A stretch of 64,000 nt of DNA from Ziziphus jujuba (GCF_031755915.1 NC_083388.1:15450501-15514500), one strand, 5' to 3'. Counted from the first letter of the stretch, positions 12,009-25,011 are shown. Made by a program: numbers and translations. Notes: a model not told the origin generated them from the sequence alone.

Positions 12009-14082
12009 GATATTTTCATCATTGCTACAGACCGTTTTTTTTCACATTCTTTTTCATCATTTTGTCTAGCAGATCCAAAATTTAAAAAAAATAAAAATAA
12101 AAATAAAGCAGCTTTCTTTTTCTTCTTAAAATTAATTGGAAAAAAAAAAAACCTTCTTGTTCAGATTTGCAGAGCTAACCCATCGCAAAAACCAAAAAAA
12201 GAAAAAAAAAGGCAAGCCCTTTTTCTTTTTATTTGCAGAAATCTCCACTTCTTTGAATTCCTGCCTGGAGATATAGAACTTGGCAAATGGAGAATGTTCA
12301 TCAGTTCAATATTCTTTATTTTTTATTTTATTTTATTTTTTTACTTTTTATTTACTTATTTATTTTTTTTTGTTAATCCATGTGGAATGGATTTGTAAGA
12401 TGGTTAAACATGTAAATTTAAATTATATTCAAAATCATTGTTTCTATAAGTCTTCGCAAGGAGTGGCTTTTTTTTTTTTTTTTTTTTTTTCGTGCTGTTG
12501 CAATTATCCGGATTTCTTTTATTTTCTTTTATTGGTTTTTGATATTTTGAATTGTAGACAATAATTTTACTTTTTTTTTCCCTAAGTTTTTAAAATATTA
12601 TTAATGTATTTAATGAATAACAAGTTTATATATAAATAACATTGATATAAATTGTTAGCGAAAAAAAAAATGATATAAATAATCGAAAATTGGTTTTAAA
12701 TTTAATCATTTATTTAATAAAATCAAATTTGATATCTGTAAAAATATATATATATATATATAATATTAAATGAAAAATAATTTTGTGTAAAATATCTAAG
12801 AAAATTTCTGTTATGTTTATCTTTTTATTATAAAATAATATAATTAATCGATATTAGCAATTATGAAATATTACAGGTTTTTTTTTTTTTTAATCAGTAT
12901 GAAATATTTCGGTTCAAAGAAGGATTTATGCAAAATATTTAATCAAATTGTGTTCCGATAAAGTAACATAATTATAATTTTAATGTAAAATAACATAATT
13001 AACTATCATATTTAGTTCCTTGCCAATATATCTAAATATATCTATGCAGATGATAAAACAAAAGAAAATTTTGATGCAAAATTTCAAATAATGTAATAAA
13101 ATATGATAATATATAATAAAGCAATAAAATTGAACAAATAATTATTTAATTATAATGGCATTTGTTATAATATTAATAAATATAAGCATGTTTATGATAT
13201 TAAATGTATAGGTAATTATTAAATTATTTTTTAATTGTGAGGGTTAAGTCATTTTACGAGGCCATGTAGGGGAGGATTTTTTATTTTTATTTTTTATTAT
13301 TATTATTGCTTTTTTTACAAAAATTAACTATATAATCACGTGCACTTTAATATCTTCTATTTTCATTATTTTTATTTAGAAGGTTGTAAAGTTTTGATAG
13401 ATAATATCATTTATTTTTAAAAAGTTATAGATTAGTCAATATATGTTAATTTTTAGCAGAAACCATGAAAATAATCACATGCTGCTTATGAAACCCTCAA
13501 AATTATTTTTTTTTCAATTTTTTTGAATTAATTTTAAAAAAAATTAGTTAAAAAACCTAAAACTCTAAACGGCACTATTTTAATCCAAAACAAATTCAAT
13601 CTTACCGATCCATCTCCTTAATCATCTTCATCTTCATCGTTCTTGCCTCACTTCTATACCTAATCTAAGCTCAAACATAATCAAATCCTCTTATAACAAA
13701 TATAAATCATCTTCATATTCATCTTCTTCTTGCTTCATACCACTAGGTGGTCGCAGAAATTGATCGGTGTATATTGATATGATTTCTAATCGAACTATTG
13801 ATGGATTGAAATTTTGGTGCCATTGCTATGAACAGGTGCCTAACAGCTTTCATGGATGAATTGAAATTCATTGGGATCTCAATGATACATCAGATGATCT
13901 TGCAATTGGATTAAATGTTTAATTGAAACTCTTTGGGTTATAAGCTTTCAAAGTGGTCATGTTCTCACCCTTTTTAGAACTACTGTCCCTTTCATTCTGT
14001 TTGGTTGCTCTTTGTTTGGAGATTTATAAAATTTGAGTCTCCTAATGCCCACTTTCCAAAGGAAAACTCCTCCTCAGACCAT
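12009..14082. other. AT-rich intergenic DNA, no gene seen
   Basis: The stretch has long T runs (12468-12490), a (TA)n tract (about 12745-12762) and a poly(T) at 12879-12891. Short open frames are low-complexity Phe/Leu/Ile strings and I do not consider them genes. Confidence 0.6.
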
Positions 14083-14087
14083 GATTT
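14083..14087. repeat. Target duplication GATTT, left copy of the copia element
   Basis: GATTT directly precedes the TGTTGG start of the 5' LTR, and the same pentamer follows the 3' LTR at 21955-21959. The exact match fixes the element's boundaries. Confidence 0.88.
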
Positions 14088-14604
14088 TGTTGGATTTATG
14101 TTATTGGAGCAAGTTAATCCATTGATCAAACCCTTTATTAATAATGAGCCATAGGATCTCCAAACTAGCTCATTAAATAACAGAACCCATTAACTGATTA
14201 TTAAGATATAAGAGCTTATTAACTGGGCCTAAGGTGATATAAAATCCTAGGAGGAGGGTTAGCATTTTATAAATACACTGCTTACTAGCCTCTAGTCACA
14301 TAAGCTTTTATATATTATTTTCTAGAGATTGAGAATCATAGTAGAAACTCAAACACTTTGAGAGAAAAAACAGAAGCTGTAAAGTTTCAAAGGGTTTTTC
14401 AGATTAACCTTTCTTTTTTTTTTTTTTTTGTGATCAACTGCACCCAGAGGCAAATTTATCACGTAGTGAATAGTTTGGAAGATCTTGTAAATTCAAGAAG
14501 AAATTTTATGCACTATTACAGATTAGTAATGGATGATAAAAATATATCTATCACATATTATATTCAACTATACAATTCCTGCCTTCCGCTGTATGATTCC
14601 AACA
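14088..14604 (+). repeat. 5' LTR of the copia element
   Basis: It begins TGTTGGATTTATG and ends TTCCAACA (TG...CA form). It aligns base by base with the 3' LTR pieces 20332-20484 and 21583-21954. A run of T at about 14409-14427 is shorter in the 3' copy. Confidence 0.9.
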
Positions 14605-14607
14605 AAT

Positions 14608-14620
14608 TGGTATCAGAACA
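14608..14620 (+). other. Primer binding site, tRNA-iMet type
   Basis: TGGTATCAGAACA starts three bases after the 5' LTR and resembles the standard plant copia priming site TGGTATCAGAGC, complementary to the 3' end of initiator tRNA-Met. Confidence 0.85.
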
Positions 14621-15482
14621 CCGGTTGAATCGATGTGTGATAGATTGAATTCTTAATTTTAATTTCATGTATATATAATATTTATTAGATATATGGCACC
14701 TATGGTTCTAATATTCATGTTATTTATAATTTTGGTATTATGAATGAATTATTGGCACCAGTGATGTTGTTAGTGCTCGGGTTTAACAAGGGAACAAGCT
14801 AGGGTTTTGTGGTTTTGGATTAAACTATAGAAAGCCCTAAAAAACTAGTTCTAGTTTGGCTCACACCCCATGGACTTGCAAGATATGAAGAAAAGAAGAG
14901 GAATGGGCCAAGAAATCAAGTTTGGGCTTTGTAGTCCTAATTAGGCTTGTAATTTTGTTTTTTCTAAGAAACCATGGATTAAGAGCTTATTTATTATTCA
15001 ATTTTTCTTTTTATAATTGTTTAAATTGTATGGATATAACATGTTTGTATGTGCTTGTATGCCATATAGAATAGGTGGTGCTATATTATTACATCATATG
15101 ATATATAGATGCATAATAAAATATGTTTTAGACTATATAATTATAGAAACTCCCTAAATTAATCTTATTATAATATATTGAATGGGTGAAGGTTAAAATT
15201 AATTTAATTAATTTAAAACCTATGGGCTCCATTAAGGGTCCAATAATAAAATGGTTATGTGATGTCCCAACAGATAAGCATAACTGGGTTTTATTGGATT
15301 GAACCTAAATTAATTTCAAAATCTTAATTAGATTGTATGTCCCAATGTTGACAATGCTAAATATTAAGAGAATTTTGAAATTAAATTATGGTTAATAAAT
15401 TCAATTTTAATAATATTAATAATTCTCCCAATGAGGCTCTGTCAATCTTATTAAAAGCCCAAAAAATATTGGAACAATGGTT

Positions 15483-15788
15483 GATTTTTCTAAATCAATT
15501 TTGAGTGGTATATATTAGTGTTATCTAAGAAAATTCTGTCTAAAGAGATAGGTTTTCAAGGAGTCTGAGACCCACCTCACCTTTTCTGGGAGCTGACTTG
15601 GTAGGATACTATATATATCATGTTCAAAATGATAGATTTTGCTAAAATCAATTTTGAGTAGTCGGTGTTAGTTTTATCTAAAAAAGCTCTGCCTATAGAA
15701 GATAGGTTTTTAAGGAGTCTGAGACCCATCTTATCTTTTCTGAAAGCTAACTTAGTAGGATACTAGACATACTATGTTAAAAGTTTAG
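15483..15788 (+). repeat. Tandem repeat in the copia leader
   Basis: Two diverged units with a period of about 152-154 bases share aatcaattttgagt, ggagtctgagaccca and taggatact. They lie in the untranslated leader between the primer binding site and gag. Leader tandem repeats are known in some copia families; here the duplication may have arisen before insertion. Confidence 0.8.
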
Positions 15789-15939
15789 TTTATTACAAAG
15801 TCTTGCCCAACGTAAGTATTTGTAATGGAATTTAATTTTATATTACAATAAACATAAGAAATAAGTAGTTAAGGAATATGCATATTTATATTTCTATTGT
15901 GAAAATTACGTGTTAATATATGTGCATTTTTTTTTTAAA

Positions 15940-16792
15940 ATGTCAAGTCTAAACCCTGTAGCTATGATTTTGAGTCAAAAGATGGATGGAAATGACTATA
16001 AGAAATGGAAAACTAATTTTTGTATTATCTTTGAGTTTAAGAGAATCAATTTTGTCCTAACAACTCCAAACCCCAAGAACCTGTTTCTAATGTATTTAAG
16101 GAAACTAAGATGAGATATGCAGACTAGCAACGTGCGAATACTACATTTCGTTATTATGTTCTTATCGGAGTTGCTAGTCATCTACAAAAGCAAATAACCA
16201 ATCTAGAAGATGCATAAAAAATGATCAAGATTATAGATAGGATGTTTGTTAAGAGCAATAGTACTGCTAGACAAGCAGCAATAAAGACATTGATGTACAC
16301 TCATATGACTAGAGAGAGTGTCCGCGATCATTGTCTCACGATAATGGGCATTTCAATTGTGAGTAGGTGATGGGGGCTAAGTTCGATATAATCTTAGAAT
16401 CTTTACCTGATAGCTTCAACCAATTCAAACTGAACTATAATATGAAACTTTTTCTTATTGATCTTATGCACCAGCTTGAGAGTACTGAAAAGACTCTCAT
16501 GAAGCCAATGAGTGCATATCGTGCTGAAAGTTCTTCTAAACCTAAAAGGAAACTTATAGATGGAAAGAAGAATAAAAACCAAAAAGGAGAAGTTCTAGTT
16601 GCCAAACCAGCTGCAATGAAGAAGTCGAAAGGCAAGTGCTTCAAATGCGGTCAAAAGGATTATTGGAAAAAGGATTGCTCTAAATCAGGTAGAGGTAATT
16701 TATATGTAGTTGAGACTCGTTTAGTGGAGAATCATAATGATAAATGGATCATTGATTCAGAACCCACTAGTCATGTTTATTACTCTTTGTAG
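15940..16792 (+). pseudogene. Copia gag and start of protease, broken
   Basis: The likely start is the ATG at 15940, giving MSSLNPVAMILSQKMDGNDY, the usual N-terminus of copia Gag. The frame stops at 16113, and remnants of the middle of Gag lie in other frames to 16366. The frame resumes at 16367-16792 with a Lys-rich segment and a zinc knuckle at 16637-16678. The knuckle reads CFKCGQKDYWKKDC, with Tyr in place of the metal-binding His. The protease site follows as IIDSEPTSHV (16754-16762 encode D-S-E), so the catalytic Gly of DSG is Glu. At least one frameshift and one stop make it nonfunctional. Confidence 0.87.
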
Positions 16793-16875
16793 TGATTTAA
16801 ACAAAGCAACCCACTCAGTAAAGGATAAAAAAGGTTAAAGTTGAAAAACGGAGAACATGTCTTTGTAATGGTAAT

Positions 16876-18063
16876 ATGACTAGTGAGTTATCTTTTAATA
16901 ATAAAACTTTATGTTTGTCAAATTGTTTATTTGTTCCAAATTTTAAGAGAAATTTAGTTTGTGTTAGTTGTTTATTTAAACATAGTTTGACAGTACAGTT
17001 TGATTCCTTAGTTTCAATTAAGAGTAATGGTATATTTATTTGTTTAGAAGAATTGATAAATGGTTTTTATTTTTTTTAACTCATTTATCCTATAGTATTA
17101 ATGCCATTGAAAATATAGATGATGAGCAACTTTCCTTATCTAAGAAAAGAAGAATGTTGAATGAAACCTATCTTTGGCACTTGCGATTAATTCATCTTAA
17201 CTCCAATAGGATTTATGGTTTAGTTAAAAGTGGAATTTTAAATTCCTTGATCTTTGAACTTATACTAGTATGTGAATCTTGTTTGGGAGGTAAAATGATA
17301 AAGAGGCCCTCCAATGCCATAGGAAAACTCGTCATTATATAGCTGGAATTGATGCATGTTTGCTTATGACTACTTAAGATGTGGTTATGTTTACCTAATG
17401 CGCCATAAGTCTGAAGCTTTTGAAAAATTTTGAAAGTATAAGGTAAAGGTAAAAAAGCAATTAGGGTTTCATATAAAATAGCTTCGGTCTAACCGAGGCA
17501 ATGAATACATGTCTAGTGAGTTCAAGTCTTTCTTAGCTCAAAAGGGGATAATTTCTCAATTGTCATCCCCTGGAACACCCCAGCAAAATGGAGTTACTGA
17601 AAGAAGAAATAGGGCTCTTTTGGATATGGTAAGGTCGTGGCTTAGTTATCCATCTTTGTCGTAATCATTCTGGGGCTATGCCTTAGAAACAACTGTATAC
17701 TTACTAAACTTGGTTCCGTTTAAATCTATTTCAAAGATACCCATAGAATTATGGAAAGGACACAAACTTAGTTTAAACCATATTCAAATTTGGGGTGCTT
17801 TGGTACATGTTTTAGCACAAAAATCTCAAAAATTGGAATGTCGTACAGAAGCGTGTATGTTTATAGGGTCAATGAATAGAAGTGTAACTTTTTATAATTC
17901 AAAGGAAAAGAAAGTGATAATGAGTACTCATGCTACTTTTTTAGAAGAGGATTATAGGATAAATTTCAAACCTAAGAGCAAGGTGATTCTTGAAGAGTTT
18001 GACTCTGTTCAAGACCCACCTGAAATTCGTAGGCTTTCACTCCTTTTTCCTATGCATGTTTAA
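16876..18063 (+). pseudogene. Copia integrase region, broken
   Basis: Frame fragments at 16876-17079 and 17040-17342 give the segment between protease and integrase and then the His-His-Cys-Cys zinc domain (LWHLRLIHLNSNRI ... CESCLGGKMIK). From about 17345 to 17720 the integrase core is readable only through stops; NGVTERRNRALLDMVRS is at about 17590-17640. The fragment 17710-18063 carries the region after the core, including LNHIQIWGALVHV and a CMFIG block. Stops at 17341, 17662 and elsewhere break it. Confidence 0.85.
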
Positions 18064-18184
18064 AGAAGGGAAAATGTACAAGAAGTATTTGAAGGTGAAC
18101 AAGGACAAGAACCAGTTCAGGACCAAACTCAAAAGTAAGAAGAGGATAATGAAGAGATTGATGATCCACCACCACAACCATAAA

Positions 18185-19063
18185 ACCTGGATCCTGCTGT
18201 ACATGTACAATAGTTAGTGCGGCAAACTCGTAGTGGGAGAGCGATACATAAACTTACAAGGTATGCCTTATTAGGTGAGACATGTCATGTGGTTATGGAT
18301 AATCCAGATGATGAATTTACCATTTATAAGGAAGCACTAGAGGATGTTGATGTGTAAGAGTGGAAAAAAGCCATGGACCTAAAGATGGAATCTATGGATT
18401 CTAACTTAGTCTTGTCTCTTATGGAAGTACCTAAAAGGATAAAATCCATTAGATGCAAGTGGATTTACAAGAGAAAAAGAGGACCAGATAGGAAGGTAGA
18501 AACCTTTAAAGCTAGATTGGTAGCATAATGTTATACCAAGAAAGAGGATATAGATTATGATGAAACCTCTTTGCTAGTATCCATGCTTAAATCTGATCGG
18601 ATTCTCTTAGCTATATCAACAACTCTTGATTATTTAGCAATTGGATGTTAAGAAAACTTTCCTAAATGGTGAGCTTGAAGAGGACACCTATATGTAGCAA
18701 CTAGAAAGGTTTACAGCAAAAGGCCAAGAACACATGTTATGCAAGTCGCATAGGTCAATTTATGGATTTAAGGAAGCAACCAAGTCATGGAACATCAGGT
18801 TTGATTGGACCATACAAATGTTCGGTTTTGAGAAAAGTCATAAGGAGCCATATGTGTATAAAAAGATTCAAGGTTCAATAGTAGATTTTCTTGTTCTTTA
18901 TGTAGATGATATCCTTCTAATTAGAAACAATGTGAAGGTGTTATTAGGCATAAAGAGTTACTTGAAAGAACAATTTGATATGAAGGACTTGGGTGAAGAA
19001 CTTTTACGAGACGAAAGAATAAGATGTTGGCTTTATCTCAAGCTTCCTATATTGACAAAATAG
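18185..19063 (+). pseudogene. Copia reverse transcriptase, broken
   Basis: Readable blocks in order: EWKKAMDLKMESM and KWIYKRKR (about 18358-18480), LDVKKTFLNGELEED (about 18643-18690), SIYGFKEATKSWN (about 18755-18795) and the catalytic YVDD with ILLI at 18899-18910. It ends in DMKDLGEE. Stops interrupt it, among them TGM-to-stop type changes near 18356, 18526 and 18694. The catalytic YVDD itself is intact, but no continuous frame covers the enzyme. Confidence 0.88.
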
Positions 19064-19464
19064 TGGCTAAGTACAGCTTGAAAACTTCTAAGAGGGGATT
19101 TTTACCCTTCGGACATGGAATATATCTTTCTAAAGATCAATCACCAAAAACTCTAGAGGAGAAAGGATTTATGAGTAAGAAATCTTATGCTTCGGTAATA
19201 GGTAGTCTCATGAATGTCATGCTATATACTATCCTAGATTTCTACTATGCAGTGGGTGTAGTGTGTCATTTCAAATCAAATACCAGAGTGGAACACAGGA
19301 TGGCAGTAAAGTATATACTCAAGTATCTTAGCAGAATGAAGGATTATATGCTTGTATATTCTAGTGAGAGTCTAAAAACCCTTGGTTATACAAACTCAGA
19401 TTTACGAGTGGATATTGACTTTGAAAATTTAGCAGACCTTTATAATAAGACTCTACCTCAGTAA
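19024..19464 (+). pseudogene. Copia RT thumb and RNase H fragment
   Basis: This 146-residue frame follows the RT fragment with a frame change. It contains the ASVIGSLMNVMLYT segment that precedes RNase H and then LGYTNSDLRVDID, where the first catalytic Asp region of RNase H starts; the rest of RNase H is not in frame. It ends at 19464. The remaining internal DNA to 20331 is noncoding. Confidence 0.8.
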
Positions 19465-20331
19465 GTATTTGAGAAGCATGTAGATGGTATGGGTCTAAAA
19501 AGGATCCTAGACTTACTTTAGAGTGAGTGGGAGTTAGTTACATTTGTGCTCTAGGAATAAGACAAGTTATAATTTCGTTTTCTGATTTAATAATATGGAG
19601 TTTTTTTTTTAAAGGTTTTGCACATATTTGACATACAAGGTCTAAATTGATTATGTAGTATATGATCACATAGATGAGTTCATAGAAGATATGATCATAG
19701 GTTGTCATAATTAATGAATTGTCTTACAGTTGTTAAACAAAGTTAGACACTTTATTTAGACTGCAATATTTTATGAAATAATCTGTCTTAGCTACTATAA
19801 AATATTGGAATAAATTATAGTCGTTCTGAGAGGATCGAAAGAGATTAATTAAAGATAAATTTATGTGAAAGGAATTAAATTTCAGGCAATATTGGATATG
19901 TTATTTTCCTTAATCTTGAGTATATTATCAATATGTAATTAAGTGACTATGGTTTTTTTAGTTATACATAAGTGAGGTCTATTATGAACGGTCAATATCT
20001 TGACAATTTGGGAATTATGGTATTTTAATTATCAAGTATTTATGAAATATACATAATGGAATTTGTATGAAATATCCTTTTGACAAGTTTTGGTACTTAG
20101 ATAGTGAAAGCTCCTGGCCTGTGCATTAGATCCGTTAGAGAAACTGATAAGTCAAGAGAATAAATAATTAATTGATTGACATAAATAATTATCAATTAAT
20201 TATTGATATTTTACAAAGGAAAAATGCATTTCATATAGATGTTATTAATCTTGGAGTTTAAATCTGGGCTTTTAGTGGAGTAGCACTGGATTATATTAAT
20301 ATCCTAGGCTTGCTCAAAGCAAGTCGGAGAT

Positions 20332-21954
20332 TATTGGATTTATGCTCTTGAAGCAAGTTAATCCATTGATCAGGAGCCCTAATTAATAATAGATCTTAGG
20401 ATCCCCATATTAGCTCATTAAACAATAGAGCCCATTTAACGGGTTATTAACATATAAGAAGGAGCCCATTAATTGGATCTAAAGTGATGAGAATCCACTT
20501 GTACCTATACAACCGACTACTTGCTGGGATGCTGATCCTGTACAATTGAAAATGGGGCCAATCACATGGGCATAAGATAAGAGATTTAATGACAACCTGG
20601 TCAGTTTCATCAAGGTATTATTAATTTTTAAGACGGCATGAAAATACCCGAAAATCTAAAGCCCATTCTGTACATCCAATTTATGAAGGCCGAAATCGAT
20701 CTAAAAAGTTGTTTTGGTATATTTTTGGACCTTAGATAGAATGAATGAATTTGTTGACTTATGAATGTTATTGTGCACTCCAAGAGACCATGAAATTATG
20801 TTAAGGCACAAGCAAGACCACGAAATTCATCCAATTTGACATTGGGTTCGACTTCTTTTGTTGAGCAAGCAAGTTTGAATTATTCAAATCAAAGGTAACG
20901 TATGGGAATCAATATTAATCCTATTTGGCATCCTACATGACTTATTGGAGCTGATTTGGAGTCCAAACTAGTTGGTGATTGGACAACGATAGCTTAGTTT
21001 GAAAACTAGTGAACTAGTTTCCTAATTTGAATATTTGACTTTTGTTTTAGGAAATACTCTTTATTTTGGTTTTTATTTATTTATTTGTTGGACAAATTAC
21101 TTTAGAAAAGTTAAAATTTTATTATTTTAATTGTAAATTAATTAATTTCTATTTTAAAATTAGGGAATTAATTAATACAACTTTAGATTAGGAAATGATG
21201 TGAAATTTGGCAATTTTCTTTTTGTTCACCAATGTTGGCCGAATTTTACCTAGCTAAATTAGGGTTTTTGTTTTGTAACTTTAGTCTATTTAAGAGATTA
21301 TTTTTCAATGAGAAAGCACCTTAGATATTATACAGAAAAATATTTGTGAGAAAAAATTCTCTTTATTCTCTTTGAACACCTAAAATATTTAATAGAAATC
21401 AAATGTTTTAGTTTGACTTATCAAGAGAACATCCATTATCTATTATGGCATCTTCATCGTATACTAAGATTTCTAATCATAAGTTGATTAGGAGTTAAGG
21501 TGATCATTAAAATATGAACTTAATTTTTAATCTAGGCTAATATAATACGGATTTAAGAGCAAGTCGACCATGGTTCGTATCACAAGGTATTATAAAATCC
21601 TAGGAGGATTAGGGTTAGCAATCTATAAATACACTACTTGCTAGCCTCCAATCACATAAGATTTTACATATTACTTTTTAGAGATTGAGAATCTCAGTAG
21701 AAAATCAAACACCTTGAAAGAAAAAATAAAAACTATGAAGTTTCAAAGTGTTTCTCAGATTAACTTTCTTATTTTTTTTGTGATCAGATATGCCCACACG
21801 CAGATCTGACATGTAGAAAATAGTTTGAAGTGTCTTATGGATTCAAGAAGAAAATTTTTGTACTATTTCATGTTAGTAATGGATGATGAAAATATATTTA
21901 TCACATATTATATCCAACTGTATGATTCCTGCCTTCCGCTATTTGATTCCAAAA
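20332..21954 (+). repeat. 3' LTR of the copia element, split by a solo LTR
   Basis: It begins TATTGGATTTATG (TG changed to TA) and ends TTCCAAAA. The part 20332-20484 matches 5' LTR 14088-14240 and the part 21583-21954 matches 14236-14604. The break holds a gypsy-type solo LTR with its own 5-bp target duplication. Confidence 0.9.
20485..21582 (+). mobile_element. Solo LTR of the gypsy1 family, nested in the copia 3' LTR
   Basis: The 1098-bp unit starts TGATGAGAATCC and ends GTATCA, as do both LTRs of gypsy1 at 34964 and 40828, and it aligns along its whole length. The flanking pentamers are TAAAG (20480-20484) and CAAGG (21583-21587); the uninterrupted copia 5' LTR has TAAGG at this place, so each copy has one change. 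A single LTR with target duplications indicates loss of the interior by LTR-LTR recombination. Confidence 0.93.
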
Positions 21955-21959
21955 GATTT
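21955..21959. repeat. Target duplication GATTT, right copy of the copia element
   Basis: Exact match to 14083-14087, directly after the last base of the 3' LTR. Confidence 0.88.
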
Positions 21960-22689
21960 TTCCCAACTAGATTTCTCAACTAGATTCTCTGCTTTTTAGG
22001 TGCTCATCATGAAATTCTATTTTAATTTTTCTAATAATTATTTCAGTATACAAATGGAATTTAATCTATCAAATATATATATATATATATATATAAATGC
22101 TTGTGTTCTCCAATTGGTGAGAAATAAATTGAGGATGAAGGGTAGGAAGCATTCCACAGGGAAATAGAAGAAGGGGATCTTACTTATAGATGATTCCACG
22201 GTCATCCGCATTAGCATCGATGAAAATCATAGGATGAAAGATTGATACTGAGATTGGCTGGTGGGGAAAAGGAGAGGATGAAGAGGAGGAGATAAAAACT
22301 TGTGGGTTTTGGGTTGAATTGGTGCATGATTTGAATGGGTTTTACATGAGAAGAAAGAGATGGGAGCTTCAATTTCAAGGTGTTCATTTTTTTTTTTACT
22401 GGTTTTGGGCCAAAAGAAAGGCATATAATCTCTTCAATATGTTCAAAAATCAGTATTAACCATTCCTAAATTCTCATTTAGCTTAAAATTACCAATTACA
22501 AGAATTTGCATTTTGGTGCTCTTAGAAGGTGCGTGACTTTTATTGTCAGTTTTATATGGAGAATATTGATAGGAAATGTCATTTGATTTTTTTTGCATAC
22601 GTAAAGGGAAATTACTTCAGTTCAAAGTTGACTTGAGGGGCATATTATTGAAATTGAATGTAATTTTCCCTAAAATTATTCAAAGTTTT

Positions 22690-22725
<36 letters not shown>

Positions 22726-23849
22726 GGGGGGGGGGGGGAGAAGAAAAGAAAAAACTAATCGTTTTCTGGAGTTTAAGCCTAAAGAGGGACAAGATGATCG
22801 ATAAGTCTCAAAAGTCGGTGGATTCAAAAGCTAATGCTGAAATGGTGTGTTTTGAATCTTGTGTTTTATAATTATTTTTCTCTCAAAATAATTCTAGAAA
22901 TTACAATAAAAATTGAAAATTCTAATTTCTTTCTCATGTGAATATAATTTGAAATAGGGACAAACTTTAGAGGATGTAAATGAAATTAACCTTGTGAAAT
23001 ATAGTCACACGCTACTCACATAAGCATAGGCATTAGCTTACCGTTAGAAAATTTCACAATTGAAGCAATATGCCAATAATAGTAAAATGAGGGAAGGCAT
23101 GAAACAATATTTGAAAAATAAGGATCTAATTGCTATATATCATCTTAAACAACAAGCATTGAAGTGCAATTATCTCTACAAGATTATGGTAATTTTCTAT
23201 TTAACATAGACGGAATTTCTTTAGCCCAAAAAAAAAAAAATCGCAGATGAAATGAATTGTACAAATGATTTATTAATTTCTTCTATATTTATTTTATTTA
23301 TTTTATCATGCTAATTATTTGAGAAAAAATAATATAAATTAATTAAATAAACACTCAATGAAATTTAAATTTATGGTGTTGCTATAGAGAAGATCAAGTT
23401 CATTCCATGTTCTGAAAACCTAATGTTAGACAACATTTCGGAAGGGCTAATTTTACTACAAAGTAGATAGTTCCACTTTTGTAGACATATTAAGTGATAG
23501 AGTGGCTACTCTGGAGCAAAATTTGTCTTTTTGAAATGATATTCGACGATAGATTCTTATGATATGGAGTAACCTTAATCATCCCTATAGCAAAACCATT
23601 TATATACAACTATACTCAAATCAGGTCCTTAATATTAGGACTAACATCATAACTTGCTTTTTCAGCCTTCATATTGCATCAATGACTAAGATTTAGAATT
23701 GCATTTATTAATCATCGGATCTCGACAAAGTTTATTTTTTTTTAAATAGGATTTTAGTATATCACTAAATTTATATTTTACCATTTTTGAATTTTAAATT
23801 CTAATTACCGATATGATCTAAAGGATAATAAAAGAAGATATAAGGCTAA

Positions 23850-23896
<47 letters not shown>

Positions 23897-24276
23897 ATTA
23901 TTTGATTACGATTATAGAATGAATTTCATTAAACTTTCAAAAGTAAAATAAAACAAAACATTTCTTTTCTCATAAAATATACATGTATGTATTTTACTTT
24001 TGTTTGCTTTGAAGAACTATTTCACAAGCCTAAGGACATATTTAGGAGAGGAAAGCAAGCATGACTGGGGCTATAGATTTGAGAAAATTAATTTGCCAGC
24101 TAAAAGAACAAATAATATTAAAGTGAATATCTATTTTTAAAATGTTTCTTATGCAGTGTAAATCAATAAAAAAAAATTTATTACCTTTTTTATCAATTAT
24201 TCCAGTAGAAAAAGTAAAAGTAAGTGTTTTAGACAAAAACTATTGAAAATTGATTTTTTATTTGATTAGCAAATTT
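21960..24276. other. Intergenic DNA, no gene seen
   Basis: Only short unrecognised open frames occur. Simple repeats include (TA)n at 22074-22095, a (CT)n tract at about 22692-22721 directly followed by a run of about 14 G (22725-22738), and (TA)n/(TATG)n at 23857-23895. Confidence 0.6.
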
Positions 24277-25011
24277 GTTTTTTAATGAAAATCCAATATA
24301 TTAAAAAGGAAAACCATATACATCAAATGATAACAAATTAGGAAGACAAAAAGGACTATTTCTAACCAAATAGATGAATTAAAACAAGATTAACCAACTT
24401 GGGCTAAACCATGTGCAACTCCATTTTGATATACACTAAACGCTAGGAAAATGTCGAATTAGATCTTGCACTTTTGATACCAGAAAACATTCCTCAATCA
24501 AGGCTTCAATTAAGACATAGATTAGATTAGCAGCCTGCTTTGAATCTGATTTAATCACTCCTGCCATAAACCTACTATCAATGACAAGCACACAAGCTTC
24601 ACAGATCGCCAAACGCTCCATTGCAAAAGGAGAACATTGTTTGGGAACTGCTTTTGCCATAGCACATAAAAGCCCTCCTATATGATTCCTGATAACAACT
24701 CCAACACTAGACACCATAGAATCATATCCGAAGCCTCCATCCACATTAATTTTGATAAAGCCATATTTAGGAGGTCTCCATAAAAACAAAATCCTTATCA
24801 GGAAGTGCAGTTTGTTGGGCTTCAATAAAGTTAACAAACATGGACAAAGCACTATCTATAAGTTGAATATTAAACTTAATAATATTACCATGACAAATGG
24901 CATTTCATTGATCCTAGATAGCCATTGCAATAATCTCAAATAATTACAAATGTCCAGTAGACAGGCCTTCTACCAACCTACAAAAATCAATAATTGATCT
25001 AAAATTAAATT
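24277..25011 (-). pseudogene. LINE 3' part: RNase H domain and 3' end
   Basis: On the minus strand 24852-24436 encodes KPPKYGFIKINVDGG-type sequence (here RPPKYGFIKINVDGGFG), then AMERLAICEACVLV and VIKSDSKQAANLI. These are the Asp, Glu and Asp blocks of the RNase H domain (RVT_3 type) carried at the C-terminus of plant L1-like LINE ORF2. A frameshift after residue 138 removes the last block, though GVAHGLAQ is still readable to about 24400. A short T run at 24277-24283 (A run on the element's strand) fits a LINE 3' tail. The upstream part of ORF2 lies beyond the insertion at 25012-27720. Confidence 0.82.

Larger units (their letters stand above)
14088..21954 (+). mobile_element. Ty1/copia LTR retrotransposon, decayed full-length copy
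   Basis: Two LTRs (14088-14604 and 20332-21954, the second enlarged by a nested solo LTR) flank gag-protease-integrase-RT-RNase H in copia order. After removal of the nested 1103 bases the 3' LTR is 520 bases against 517 for the 5' LTR. A primer binding site follows the 5' LTR, and GATTT duplications lie outside both LTRs. Every coding domain is interrupted by stops and frameshifts, the protease DSG triad has become DSE, and the integrase core is broken, so the copy cannot move by itself. Confidence 0.93.

Noticed and set aside
11777..12564. Open frames of about 100 residues rich in Phe, Ile and Leu
   Set aside because: They are translations of T-rich tracts and look like membrane proteins only because TTT and ATT dominate.
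22227..22424. Minus-strand open frame with Ser/Pro/His-rich sequence
   Set aside because: No domain, no splice partner or promoter visible, and it lies in featureless DNA.
22692..22738. CT tract followed by a G run as a possible promoter element
   Set aside because: No gene follows on either strand; it is a microsatellite.
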